Shown here piece after piece: positions 15,432 to 23,375 of a DNA stretch of 50,710 nt. Position numbers and translations under genes: made by a program. The stretch is from NCBI GenBank assembly GCA_910577105.1, contig CAJTMB010000005.1:1-50710 (forward strand). The letters are read 5' to 3'. Numbering within the stretch: the first letter of the stretch is position 1; each line of letters opens with the position of its first letter. Below the pieces are notes generated by a model. The model worked only from the letters and a program-made list of their open reading frames with translations. It ran no database searches and was not told the origin of the DNA. This stretch comes from an uncultured Lachnospiraceae bacterium (GTDB taxonomy: Bacteria > Bacillota > Clostridia > Lachnospirales > Lachnospiraceae).

Positions 15432-17405
15432 TTAACAAATTTCCGCTCCGGCAGGCATATTTTTTTCCGGAGTCATCAATGCAAGGTTTCCTTTATCATC
15501 TTCTGCGCAGAGAAGCATTCCCTCCGACACCACCCCTGCCAGCGTCGCGGGCTTTAGATTCACCAGCACCATCACCTTTTTGCCCACCATCTCTTCCGGT
15601 GAGTAATGTGCCTTGATACCGGAAACAATCTGTTTCACCTGACTGCCGATTTTTACCTGACTGCACAATAGCTTTTTGGACTTTGGAACGGCCTCGCAGG
15701 AAATGATTTCCCCTACCTGAAACTGTAGCTTTGCAAAGTCATCATAAGTGATTTCCGGTTTGGTTTCCAAATCTATGACATTACTGTCATTTTCTTTATT
15801 TCCTTCTTCTTCCTTTGCTGCCGCCATAGCTGCCATGAGTTCCTCTTCCCGCTTCTCCACTTCCTTTTTGTCCACACGGGCAAACAAAATCTCCGGCTCC
15901 CCGGTAACTTTGCCGCCGCCCGGATACAACCCGAACGTCCTAAGCTCCTCAAATCCACGCAGGGAGGTATTTAGCTGACGTGCAATTTTTTCGGCTGTTT
16001 CAGGCATAAAGGGCTTAAGCAGGGAAGCGCCGATTACGATGCCCTCCACCAAATTATAAAGAACGGTGGAAAGGCGGTCTGCCTTTGATTCGTCCTTCGC
16101 CAGCACCCAGGGTTCTGTTTCGTCTATATACTTATTGCAGCGTTTAAATACCGCAAAGATTTCCGTAAGCGCGTCCGCTACCCGAAGCGTCGCCATCTTT
16201 GCTTCTACTTTTTCCAATGCTCCGATGGCCGTTGCCTTTAAATCATCATCTGTTGCAGCGCACACAGCGCCCTTGTCCGCCACAACTCCCCCAAAATATT
16301 TGTTACTCATGGAAATGGTGCGGTTTACCAGATTGCCCAACGTATTTGCCAAATCCGTGTTAGTCCTCTCTGCAATCAACTCCCATGTGGCATTTCCGTC
16401 ATTTTCATAAGGCATCTCGTGCAGCATATAGTACCGCACTGCGTCCACGCCAAAGAAATCTACCAAATCATCCACATAGATGATATTTCCTTTGGACTTG
16501 CTCATCTTGCCGCCGTTCATCATCAGCCATGGATGGCCGAAAACCTGCCCGGGCAGGGGCTCTCCCAGCGCCATCAGGAATATGGGCCAGTAAATGGTAT
16601 GGAAACGGACAATGTCCTTTCCAATCAGATGGAGGTCTGCGGGCCACAGCTTCTTATACTGCTCCGTACTGTTGCCGTCCGCGTCATAACCAATGCCGGT
16701 AATATAATTGCTCAGCGCATCCAGCCAGATATAAATTACATGCTTATCATCAAAATCCACGGGAATCCCCCATTTGACGGAGGTTCTGGACACGCACAAG
16801 TCCTGTAACCCCGGCAGAAGGAAATTGTTCATCATTTCGTTCTTACGGGATACGGGCTGTATAAACTCAGGATGGGCATTGATATGCGCAATCAGCTTAT
16901 CCGCATACTTGCTCATTTTGAAAAAATAGGCTTCTTCCTTCGCCGGTTTCACTTCCCTGCCGCAATCGGGGCATTTGCCGTCTGCCAGCTGCGATTCCGT
17001 CCAGAAAGATTCACAGGGCGTACAGTAAAGGCCTTCATATTCCCCTTTGTAAATATCTCCCTGTTCATACAGCTTCTTAAAAATTTTCTGTACCTGTTTT
17101 TCATGATTTTCATCGGTTGTCCGGATAAAATTGTCATAAGAAATATTCAGCAAATCGCAAAGCTGCCTTATGGTACCGGCAATATTATCCACAAATTCCT
17201 TGGGGGTAACGCCTGCCTCCTCCGCCTTCATTTCGATTTTCTGTCCATGTTCATCCGTTCCGGTCTGGAAGAACACATCATAGCCCTGCGCCCTTTTATA
17301 CCTGGCTATGCTGTCCGCCAGCACAATTTCATAGTTGTTTCCGATATGCGGCTTGCCTGATGTATAGGCAATAGCCGTAGTGATGTAATACTTTCCTTTG
17401 CTCAT
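15432..17405 (-). CDS. metG: Methionyl-tRNA synthetase
   Basis: This 657-residue enzyme charges tRNA-Met. The class I signature is KPHIGN near the N terminus and KMSKSKGN in the catalytic core. A zinc knuckle is visible as YCTPCESFW and KCPDCGREV. The last 110 residues form the tRNA-binding OB domain (FAKLQFQVGEIISCEAVPKSKKL onward), joined by a Lys/Glu-rich linker. The start at 17405 is chosen because AAAGGAAG precedes the ATG giving MSKGKYYIT; the longer frame reads into the T-box terminator. Expression is controlled by the upstream T-box. Confidence 0.97.
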   Translation of the reverse strand: MSKGKYYITTAIAYTSGKPHIGNNYEIVLADSIARYKRAQGYDVFFQTGTDEHGQKIEMKAEEAGVTPKEFVDNIAGTIRQLCDLLNISYDNFIRTTDENHEKQVQKIFKKLYEQGDIYKGEYEGLYCTPCESFWTESQLADGKCPDCGREVKPAKEEAYFFKMSKYADKLIAHINAHPEFIQPVSRKNEMMNNFLLPGLQDLCVSRTSVKWGIPVDFDDKHVIYIWLDALSNYITGIGYDADGNSTEQYKKLWPADLHLIGKDIVRFHTIYWPIFLMALGEPLPGQVFGHPWLMMNGGKMSKSKGNIIYVDDLVDFFGVDAVRYYMLHEMPYENDGNATWELIAERTNTDLANTLGNLVNRTISMSNKYFGGVVADKGAVCAATDDDLKATAIGALEKVEAKMATLRVADALTEIFAVFKRCNKYIDETEPWVLAKDESKADRLSTVLYNLVEGIVIGASLLKPFMPETAEKIARQLNTSLRGFEELRTFGLYPGGGKVTGEPEILFARVDKKEVEKREEELMAAMAAAKEEEGNKENDSNVIDLETKPEITYDDFAKLQFQVGEIISCEAVPKSKKLLCSQVKIGSQVKQIVSGIKAHYSPEEMVGKKVMVLVNLKPATLAGVVSEGMLLCAEDDKGNLALMTPEKNMPAGAEIC

Positions 17406-17409
17406 TTTG

Positions 17410-17740
17410 CTTCCTTTCCCTGCACCAAAAAACCCGCCTTCCCACACAAATATGTGCAAGAAGACGGGCCAAATGCCGTGTTACCACTTCTTTTTGCTCT
17501 TTCCTCACGGAAAAAACCTCTGCGGGTGCCTGCAAACACCCTCCCGCTATAACAGGCGGACCTGTTGCAGCCTTACCGCCCAAAGCGGTTCGGTGCACTG
17601 CTCCAAAGCCATGTTCCTTCTGCCAAGGCTTCCCTCCTCTCAGCATCCGCCGGCACGAATCTGCTGCCGGAATCCGGAGGGCTCTCTGTAAAGTCTCTGC
17701 AAAAGTACTCTCTTTTTCGTCGCTTTTACTTTTTATGTCT
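17410..17740 (-). promoter_or_regulatory. T-box riboswitch leader of metG
   Basis: This leader senses uncharged tRNA-Met. The T-box core GTGGTAACACGG (17475-17486 on the minus strand) pairs with the tRNA acceptor end, and a terminator and antiterminator follow. A stem I region with AGAGAG and GCTGAGAG motifs lies near 17640-17725. An AUG in GAACATGG (17610-17612) is the likely specifier for methionine. A TTGACA at 17767-17772, with a weak -10 17 bases on, is the probable promoter. The whole gap between metG and the upstream ABC gene is occupied by this leader. Confidence 0.9.
17427..17468 (-). terminator. T-box-controlled terminator of metG
   Basis: On the minus strand GCCCGTCTTC and the following TGCACA pair with TGTGTGGGAAGGCGGG and run into TTTTTT (17427-17432). 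The 5' part overlaps the T-box core, so binding of uncharged tRNA should open it. Confidence 0.9.
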
Positions 17741-17773
17741 GATAGATTAACACAAACCGGATATGTTGTCAAA

Positions 17774-18955
17774 TTATTTGGAGAACATTACCTTTTCGCT
17801 GTTAAACATACGGGTAAGCACCCATGCCATCAGGCCTGCAAATACCACGTTCACAATTATGGTTACCACCACCTGCACGGGCTGGTAGGTGAAAGAGAAT
17901 ATGGCATGCATACACTGTACGCTGTTGTAAATGGGAACGCAGAACACGCCTAAGCTCTTTTCCGCGTCGCCGCCAAACATGGGGGACAGTCCAACCAGCA
18001 TTACAAGAATCATAAGCGGGGAAACCATCGTGCCTGCTTCCTTGATGCTCTTTGCAAAGGCCGAAATAATGGAAATCAGAGAAACCATTACCAGCACGGT
18101 TGTCAGGATAACACCCAAAAGCAGCAGGTAATCGGATATGACGTATACCGATGTATCCATGCCGGATCGTTCTCCTCCCATCAGCTTGGGCAGGGAAAGC
18201 ATGGTGCCTGCAAAGCTGGAAACACCTGCCAGAAGGGCTATACAGCTTAAGCTGATAATCTTGCCCAATGCAAGGGCGCTTCTCTTCATCGGCGTCACAA
18301 GCAGGGTGGCAATCGTGCCCCTTTCTTTTTCTCCGGCAATGGATTCCGGCGCCACGGAGATACAGCCACTGAACATAAAGGACATTAAAAGCATCGGCAG
18401 CAGCATGGCAAACATCTGCCCTGTTACATCCTTTTTCGACGCAAGGTCATAACTTGCATCACCGGCATTGATATCCAGCTTATTAGCCATGGAAGCCTCA
18501 TAACTATTGAGAATTTCCGTAAGGATACTGTGTATTTTCTGAGATTCCGATTCTGTGGAGTTATAATAGATTTCCACATTGGGAGCGCTCTGCCCGCCTG
18601 CCACATCATAGGCATCTACCTTGGCAATAAAATCTTCAGGGAATACCACCAGCACATCCGCTTCTTTTTCCTGTATCAAACCTTTTATATCATCCAGTTC
18701 CGATTCGGAAACCGAAGTCCACTCTGCTGAAACCTCATCAAACATAGGAGAAAGTTCCTTGGGCATATTCTGCACATATGCCTTTGCCACGTACTCGTCA
18801 TCCGTCATAAATTCTTTCATCATACCCTGGCCCATAAAGGAATAAATCAGGTAGATAAGCAGACCGGGCATCAGCACCGTGGTAAAAATCATTCTTTTGT
18901 CCTTAAAAAACCGGGCAAACTCTTTTCTAATTATTGTCAACATATCTTTTTTCAT
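17774..18955 (-). CDS. ABC-2 permease, NatB-like
   Basis: This 393-residue membrane protein resembles NatB, the permease half of sodium-exporting or related ABC-2 exporters. One N-terminal helix (FTTVLMPGLLIYLIYSFM) is followed by a large extracytoplasmic loop (about 45-175), then about five helices with the family-typical EKERGTIATLLVTPMKRSALALGK segment. It overlaps the ATPase gene by 4 bases (ATGA), so the two are translationally coupled. Actual substrate is unknown. Confidence 0.87.
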   Translation of the reverse strand: MKKDMLTIIRKEFARFFKDKRMIFTTVLMPGLLIYLIYSFMGQGMMKEFMTDDEYVAKAYVQNMPKELSPMFDEVSAEWTSVSESELDDIKGLIQEKEADVLVVFPEDFIAKVDAYDVAGGQSAPNVEIYYNSTESESQKIHSILTEILNSYEASMANKLDINAGDASYDLASKKDVTGQMFAMLLPMLLMSFMFSGCISVAPESIAGEKERGTIATLLVTPMKRSALALGKIISLSCIALLAGVSSFAGTMLSLPKLMGGERSGMDTSVYVISDYLLLLGVILTTVLVMVSLISIISAFAKSIKEAGTMVSPLMILVMLVGLSPMFGGDAEKSLGVFCVPIYNSVQCMHAIFSFTYQPVQVVVTIIVNVVFAGLMAWVLTRMFNSEKVMFSK

Positions 18956-19728
18956 GCGATACTTCCCACCTTTTCCTCGTATATTTCAAAAAATCTGTCC
19001 TCTAAGCTCTTTCCGTCCGTAATGGCGGCAAGTGAATCACAACACACCATCCGACCGTTTATGATAATGCCTACCCGGTCGCATATTTTCTCAATCAGGC
19101 TGAAAATATGTGTGGAAACAATAATGGTTTTGCCCTGTTCCTTCAAATCCACCAGAAAATCCGTTACCACCTTTGCGGTCAGCACATCCAGTCCGTTTGT
19201 CGGCTCGTCAAATATGATGATATCCGGGTCATGCACCATGGAGATTACCAGGGAAGCCTTCTGCTTCATACCTGTGGAAAGGTTTCCCACCTTCACCTCC
19301 GCAAATTTATCAATGCCGAAGCGTTCAAACAAATCCTTTTTGCGGACATTCTTCTCCTCTGCAGGCACGCCGTGTAAATCGGCAAAAAAATCAAATAAGT
19401 AATTGGGCGTAAAAAACTCCTCCAGCTTCAGTTCGCTGGTCAGAAATCCGATTTTGCTGCGGACCTCCTCCGGGTTTTTTACAATGCTTGCCCCATCCAG
19501 AACGGCGTCGCCTTCATCCGGCTTAATCAGTGTGGCAAGCATCCGAAGCGTTGTGGTCTTGCCGGCGCCGTTGGGTCCCAGAAGCCCGAACACCTCTCCC
19601 CTGTATGCCGTAAAGGATAAATCATCCACGGCAACCTTCTGCTTTTCGCTTGTCTTTTCGATTTTTTGCTGCTTTGCAGAAAGCTTAAATGTTTTTTTCA
19701 AGCCCTGCACCTGTAAAATTTCTTCCAT
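18952..19728 (-). CDS. ABC transporter ATPase, NatA-like
   Basis: This 258-residue ATPase has Walker A GPNGAGKTT, signature LSTGMKQKASL, Walker B IIIFDEPTNGLD and switch histidine in VSTHIFS. The Q-loop region reads IGFLTSELKLEEFFTPNYLF. It powers the NatB-like permease encoded just downstream with a 4-base overlap. The XRE regulator and small membrane protein genes upstream are separated by 44 bases and may belong to the same transcript, giving a regulated export module. Confidence 0.92.
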   Translation of the reverse strand: MEEILQVQGLKKTFKLSAKQQKIEKTSEKQKVAVDDLSFTAYRGEVFGLLGPNGAGKTTTLRMLATLIKPDEGDAVLDGASIVKNPEEVRSKIGFLTSELKLEEFFTPNYLFDFFADLHGVPAEEKNVRKKDLFERFGIDKFAEVKVGNLSTGMKQKASLVISMVHDPDIIIFDEPTNGLDVLTAKVVTDFLVDLKEQGKTIIVSTHIFSLIEKICDRVGIIINGRMVCCDSLAAITDGKSLEDRFFEIYEEKVGSIA

Positions 19729-19772
19729 AATCTCCTCTCTTTCCGCCGCTGTGCGGCATGAGCATCTTTAAT

Positions 19773-20255
19773 TTATCTGATTTTATCGAAATACTTTATA
19801 AACGCCAGGTAACAAAAGAAAAATATACATATCAGTATACAGCATACATATATCAGTTCTTCAATAAATAAGCTGCCGATAATCATCAGCACATAAAGCA
19901 CGGCCAGCACAACCTTCGCCGTTGCCTGCAATGCAAGATTGCGAATTTCCACATTCCGCTCATCCACTTCCTTTAAGCGCTGCTCCTTTAGTTTTTCCTC
20001 ACTCCCTAATATTCTGCGCATTCTGAATACGGCAGTCAGGGAGCCGCCGCAAAGTCCGAAACCGATGCCCATAAAAACACCTGACCGGTAATCGTCCGCC
20101 TCTTCTCCCAGCCAAAGCATCAAAAGGATGCTGGCTGCAATGGTAAGCAGTCCCACTCCAAACAAAAACCAGACCCTGTTCTGCCTTTTTCGCAGGACAA
20201 TCCGAAACTCTTCATTGTTTTTTGCCTTGTTGTTATCACAGAACAGTCCTACCAT
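19773..20255 (-). CDS. Membrane protein of unknown function next to XRE regulator
   Basis: This 160-residue protein has about four membrane helices in two pairs (near 27-75 and 110-155) separated by a charged segment (EEKLKEQRLKEVDERNVEIRNLALQ). Proteins of this layout are commonly encoded beside small XRE regulators in Firmicutes, sharing the operon. It overlaps the regulator gene by 7 bases, showing coupling. Function is not known. Confidence 0.75.
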   Translation of the reverse strand: MVGLFCDNNKAKNNEEFRIVLRKRQNRVWFLFGVGLLTIAASILLMLWLGEEADDYRSGVFMGIGFGLCGGSLTAVFRMRRILGSEEKLKEQRLKEVDERNVEIRNLALQATAKVVLAVLYVLMIIGSLFIEELIYVCCILICIFFFCYLAFIKYFDKIR

Positions 20256-20461
20256 AAATTTTCATCCTCCCCGTCAAAAATAAAAATCTCCTCTATGCGC
20301 ACGCCGAAAAACTGTGCAATTTTATGTGCCAGTACAAGGGAAGCATTGTACCTGCCGTTTTCCAGTGAGATAATCGTCTGGCGGCTTACATTAACCGCGT
20401 CCGCCAGTTCGTTCTGTGTCACCCGCAGTTCCTTGCGCAATTCCTGAATCCTGTTCTGCAC
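20249..20461 (-). CDS. Small XRE-family transcriptional regulator
   Basis: This 70-residue protein is almost entirely a Cro/C1-type helix-turn-helix (RIQELRKELRVTQNELADAVNVSRQTIISLENGRYNASL), of the YozG-like kind. The longer frame has no ribosome site; a GTG giving MQNRIQEL is preceded by GGGAGGG and matches family length. The promoter upstream carries paired inverted repeats that would suit autorepression. It heads a likely operon with the membrane protein and perhaps the NatAB-type genes. Confidence 0.85.
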   Translation of the reverse strand: MQNRIQELRKELRVTQNELADAVNVSRQTIISLENGRYNASLVLAHKIAQFFGVRIEEIFIFDGEDENLW

Positions 20462-20529
20462 ACGCCCTCCCTTTCCTGCCCTGCCATCATACTTCTTTTC
20501 AAGGCAATTTTCAACACTTAACAAACAAG

Positions 20530-20580
20530 TAAAGCATACTTTACTTTTGAAGTATAGTATGCTTTACATTAAATGTCAAG
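20530..20580 (-). promoter_or_regulatory. Promoter with operator repeats for the XRE unit
   Basis: On the minus strand TTGACA (20575-20580) and TATACT (20552-20557) are 17 bases apart, a near-perfect sigma-A promoter. A 12-bp inverted repeat, GTAAAGCATACT (20530-20541) and AGTATGCTTTAC (20557-20568), brackets the start site, with one arm touching the -10 box. A bound regulator would block the polymerase, so autoregulation by the small XRE protein is the simplest reading. Confidence 0.8.
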
Positions 20581-20614
20581 TATATTTTACATTTTTTTAG
20601 TTAAGTAATCCTTT

Positions 20615-22834
20615 TTATTCAGCATCCGCCGGAAGGGAAAAACTCACCCCCAGGGAAAACCTCTCGGTAATTCCCTCTTCATTTTCCACAAAAACCGGCT
20701 TACTGAACAGATAGACTCCTTTTGGCAGTTTACCGTACAGCCATTCCCAGTTATTTTCCGCTTTCCTGTAGCCGCCTGCCTCCACCGGATAGGCCGGCTG
20801 GTTAAACGCCCCGTTATCAATAATATAGGGCACATCCACCCAGTTATTGTCCTCCCATCTTTGCAGCTTAAAATCATCCGAAAAAGATAACTCATTGCCG
20901 GAATTGTTAAAAATTTCAAAAACAATTCCCGTATCCGTCGCTTCCACTGCTATCATGGCAAATGTGGACGAGGACAAAAAAACATCGGCAAAAATCGGGT
21001 AAGTCTTATATTCATATTCATTTTCCCCTTTGTATCCTATTTCTTCATAACAGATATCTCCTACTGTACCCTCCATGGAAGAAAGGTATCCATATCTGAC
21101 GCTTCCGTCATCTTTTGGAATGACCGCACGCCTGTCTGAACGAAAGCCTGCATATTCCTCCAAAAACTCACTTTGACTGACAAAATCTTCAAACAGTTCG
21201 ACTCCGGTTAGGTCTTGGGGCTTTAACACAAGGCTTTGAGTTGAAACATCATAAACATACATGCTGTTGCCGGACAAAGGCGCAAGGTATACTTTGCTGC
21301 CATCCTTTGCAACAGAAACCTCGCAATAATTATCGCCCTGTGTGGCGTCACACCCGATTGCCTTCAAATCCACCGCACCGATAATGGAACGTGATTGGGT
21401 ATCGCATACAAATAACCCAAAATATCCATGAAAAATCATAATCCGGCCGTCCGCATAATCCAGAATCATGTTATCCGATCCTATCGGCATGTCAACCATC
21501 AAGGCAGGCTGTGCAATTTCAACGGTTTTCTCCCATCCTCCTTCCGTCTCTGATGGCGGCGTCACTTCCTCCGGTTCTGTCTGTGTGCTTAATCGGAAAA
21601 CAGAACCGTCAACCACATCCGGTATTTCATTAATCCCGCTGCCCACCAATTTTTCCGAGCCTTCCTGAATAAATATCAAGGCGTCGTCTTCTATTCTGAA
21701 ACGGTATTGATAACCTCCCATGGAAGTCAGGGTCAGGATATCACTCTCTATCGCATAATTCCCGTAAGGAAGACGGCTGCTTATCAGACTGTAAGAAAAC
21801 GACATGGTTTCCCCGTCAATGACAATTTTCTGAAAATCGGAATTTTCCAGCAGATAAACTCCGTCCTTCACCTGCATATCCTCCTCGTTTTCTTTATCCG
21901 TTGACGGCGGATTGCTGATAAGCCCTGCCGCAAGCAGGATGACGACTGCTGCCGCAAAAACCGACAACCCCAAAAGCGGTTTTTTGTAACGCAGGACATG
22001 CCGGATTCTTTCCTTGGGACTGCCCTCCGAAAAGGCCAACGGTACGCCCTTAAGCCTTTTGTCCACGGCGCAGTCAAGCAATATCCTTGCATAATCCTTC
22101 CTGCATCCTTCTCCAAGCTTTTTCATGACCGCTTCGTCGCACGCCGCTTCCATATCCCTGCCAAGCATCGCAAACGCCGCCCAGGCAAGCGGATTAAACC
22201 AATGCAATACCGTAATCAGAAAAGCGGACATTTTATAGAGATGGTCCCCTCTCTTTATATGCATCCGTTCATGCGCAAGCACATACTCCCTGTCAGCAGC
22301 CTCCAGCGAAGACGGCAGATAAATCCGCGGACGCAGGATACCAAGTACAAAGGGCGTGCCGATATAGTCCGCCAGAAAAATATTGTCCTTTAGACAGATG
22401 CTGCACCGCAGATTCCGTTTCAGGCAAAAATAAGAAACCATACTGTATACCAGACACGCCGTTACTCCTGCAAGCCAGATAAGGCGTATTACAAACAGCC
22501 ACACCTGCATGGGATTGACGCTTGCTTCGGGCGTAGCCGCCGGCAGTGCCTGACTGACGAGCACATCCACATAGGCGCTGCCCGTGGCAATCTTAGGCTC
22601 CGCCATATAGCCGATATCCGGCGGCAGCAACGGCTCCTTTTGAGGAAACATGCTCAACACACTCTCTATGGAAAATGGAAAAACCATCCTGAAAAGCGGA
22701 ATCGCCCACAACATACAGGTATCCTTTCGGGGAACACGGAAAAGACAAAACAAAAGCCTTGCCGCCATAATAAAGCAGATAACGATTGCCGCCTCATAAC
22801 TCCTGTTCAGCAGGGAAATAAAAAATGCCTCCAT
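20615..22834 (-). CDS. M56 (BlaR1/MecR1-type) membrane metalloprotease
   Basis: This 739-residue protein has an N-terminal M56 domain: membrane helices near 12-33, 45-60, 110-135 and 290-310 and a zinc motif HERMH (188-192) in VLAHERMHIKRGD, with a second acidic ligand region DMEAACDEAV. The outer part (about 320-739) is not a penicillin-binding sensor: no SxxK/SxN/KTG set is seen. It has lipocalin-like or beta-rich segments and a C-terminal Ig-like region (GNELSFSDDFKLQRW onward). It probably senses something other than beta-lactams and cleaves the partner BlaI-type repressor. It lies 11 bases after that gene. Confidence 0.85.
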   Translation of the reverse strand: MEAFFISLLNRSYEAAIVICFIMAARLLFCLFRVPRKDTCMLWAIPLFRMVFPFSIESVLSMFPQKEPLLPPDIGYMAEPKIATGSAYVDVLVSQALPAATPEASVNPMQVWLFVIRLIWLAGVTACLVYSMVSYFCLKRNLRCSICLKDNIFLADYIGTPFVLGILRPRIYLPSSLEAADREYVLAHERMHIKRGDHLYKMSAFLITVLHWFNPLAWAAFAMLGRDMEAACDEAVMKKLGEGCRKDYARILLDCAVDKRLKGVPLAFSEGSPKERIRHVLRYKKPLLGLSVFAAAVVILLAAGLISNPPSTDKENEEDMQVKDGVYLLENSDFQKIVIDGETMSFSYSLISSRLPYGNYAIESDILTLTSMGGYQYRFRIEDDALIFIQEGSEKLVGSGINEIPDVVDGSVFRLSTQTEPEEVTPPSETEGGWEKTVEIAQPALMVDMPIGSDNMILDYADGRIMIFHGYFGLFVCDTQSRSIIGAVDLKAIGCDATQGDNYCEVSVAKDGSKVYLAPLSGNSMYVYDVSTQSLVLKPQDLTGVELFEDFVSQSEFLEEYAGFRSDRRAVIPKDDGSVRYGYLSSMEGTVGDICYEEIGYKGENEYEYKTYPIFADVFLSSSTFAMIAVEATDTGIVFEIFNNSGNELSFSDDFKLQRWEDNNWVDVPYIIDNGAFNQPAYPVEAGGYRKAENNWEWLYGKLPKGVYLFSKPVFVENEEGITERFSLGVSFSLPADAE

Positions 22835-22845
22835 ATACGCACCTC

Positions 22846-23202
22846 CTATCTGCTTCTGTCAATAATATTTTGCAGTTCCTTAATTTCCTTCTCACTCAGA
22901 CTCCTACGGGAGGTGAAGGCAGCCAGAAATCCCGGAAGGGAGCCCCCAAAAGAATGCTCCACATACCGCTCGCTCTGCCTTGCCAGAAATTCCTCTTTGG
23001 TAAGCAGTACCCGTACAGTCCCGCTTTGGTTTTCAAAGATGCCCCTGTCGCTCAGTTTTTTTAGAACTGTATAAGTGGTGGTACGTTTCCACCCGAGTTC
23101 ATTTTCACAATACTTAATCAGTTCTGCCGTGGACAACGGCGCATGGGACCAGATGATGTCCGCAAATTTTCCTTCAATATTGCCCAATGTGTATTCTTCC
23201 AT
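22846..23202 (-). CDS. BlaI/MecI-family repressor
   Basis: This 118-residue winged-helix repressor has the typical pattern IIWSHAPLSTAELIKYCENELGWKRTTTYTVLKKLSDRGIF, then a C-terminal dimerisation part. In this family a partner M56 protease cleaves the repressor when a signal is sensed. The longer frame has no ribosome site; AAGGA lies just before the ATG giving MEEYTLGN. Two palindromic operators lie directly upstream, so the operon is probably autoregulated. Confidence 0.92.
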   Translation of the reverse strand: MEEYTLGNIEGKFADIIWSHAPLSTAELIKYCENELGWKRTTTYTVLKKLSDRGIFENQSGTVRVLLTKEEFLARQSERYVEHSFGGSLPGFLAAFTSRRSLSEKEIKELQNIIDRSR

Positions 23203-23248
23203 AAATTCCTTTCCATACCCTTGCAGATTCCGTATCCTGTGCAAAAAT

Positions 23249-23303
23249 ATTGTCTATTCATTATAGACAATATAAGTCTATCATGAATAGACACATCTGT
23301 CAA
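23249..23303 (-). promoter_or_regulatory. Promoter and twin operators of the BlaI-M56 operon
   Basis: Two palindromes share a half-site: ATTGTCTAT-N5-ATAGACAAT (23249-23271) and GTCTAT-N5-ATAGAC (23276-23292). On the minus strand TTGACA (23298-23303) is followed after 17 bases by TAGACT, so the second palindrome lies between the -35 and -10 boxes and the first covers the start site. This is the usual BlaI-type layout, though the half-site (GTCTAT) differs from the classical TACA/TGTA core. Confidence 0.82.
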
Positions 23304-23328
23304 CCCTACTCCCCAAAAGTTGCATAAC

Positions 23329-23363
23329 AAAAGGGACACCTGCTATTTGGAAGTGTCCCTTTT
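23329..23363 (-). terminator. Terminator hairpin after the GH16 gene
   Basis: AAAAGGGACAC (23329-23339) and GTGTCCCTTTT (23353-23363) form an 11-bp stem with A and T flanks on opposite sides, so it could work in both directions. It lies 12 bases after the GH16 stop codon. Confidence 0.85.
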
Positions 23364-23375
23364 GATTATAATCCA

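Noticed and set aside
17329..17772. 147-residue minus-strand frame over the metG leader
   Set aside because: It coincides with the T-box leader and terminator and overlaps the metG start in another frame.
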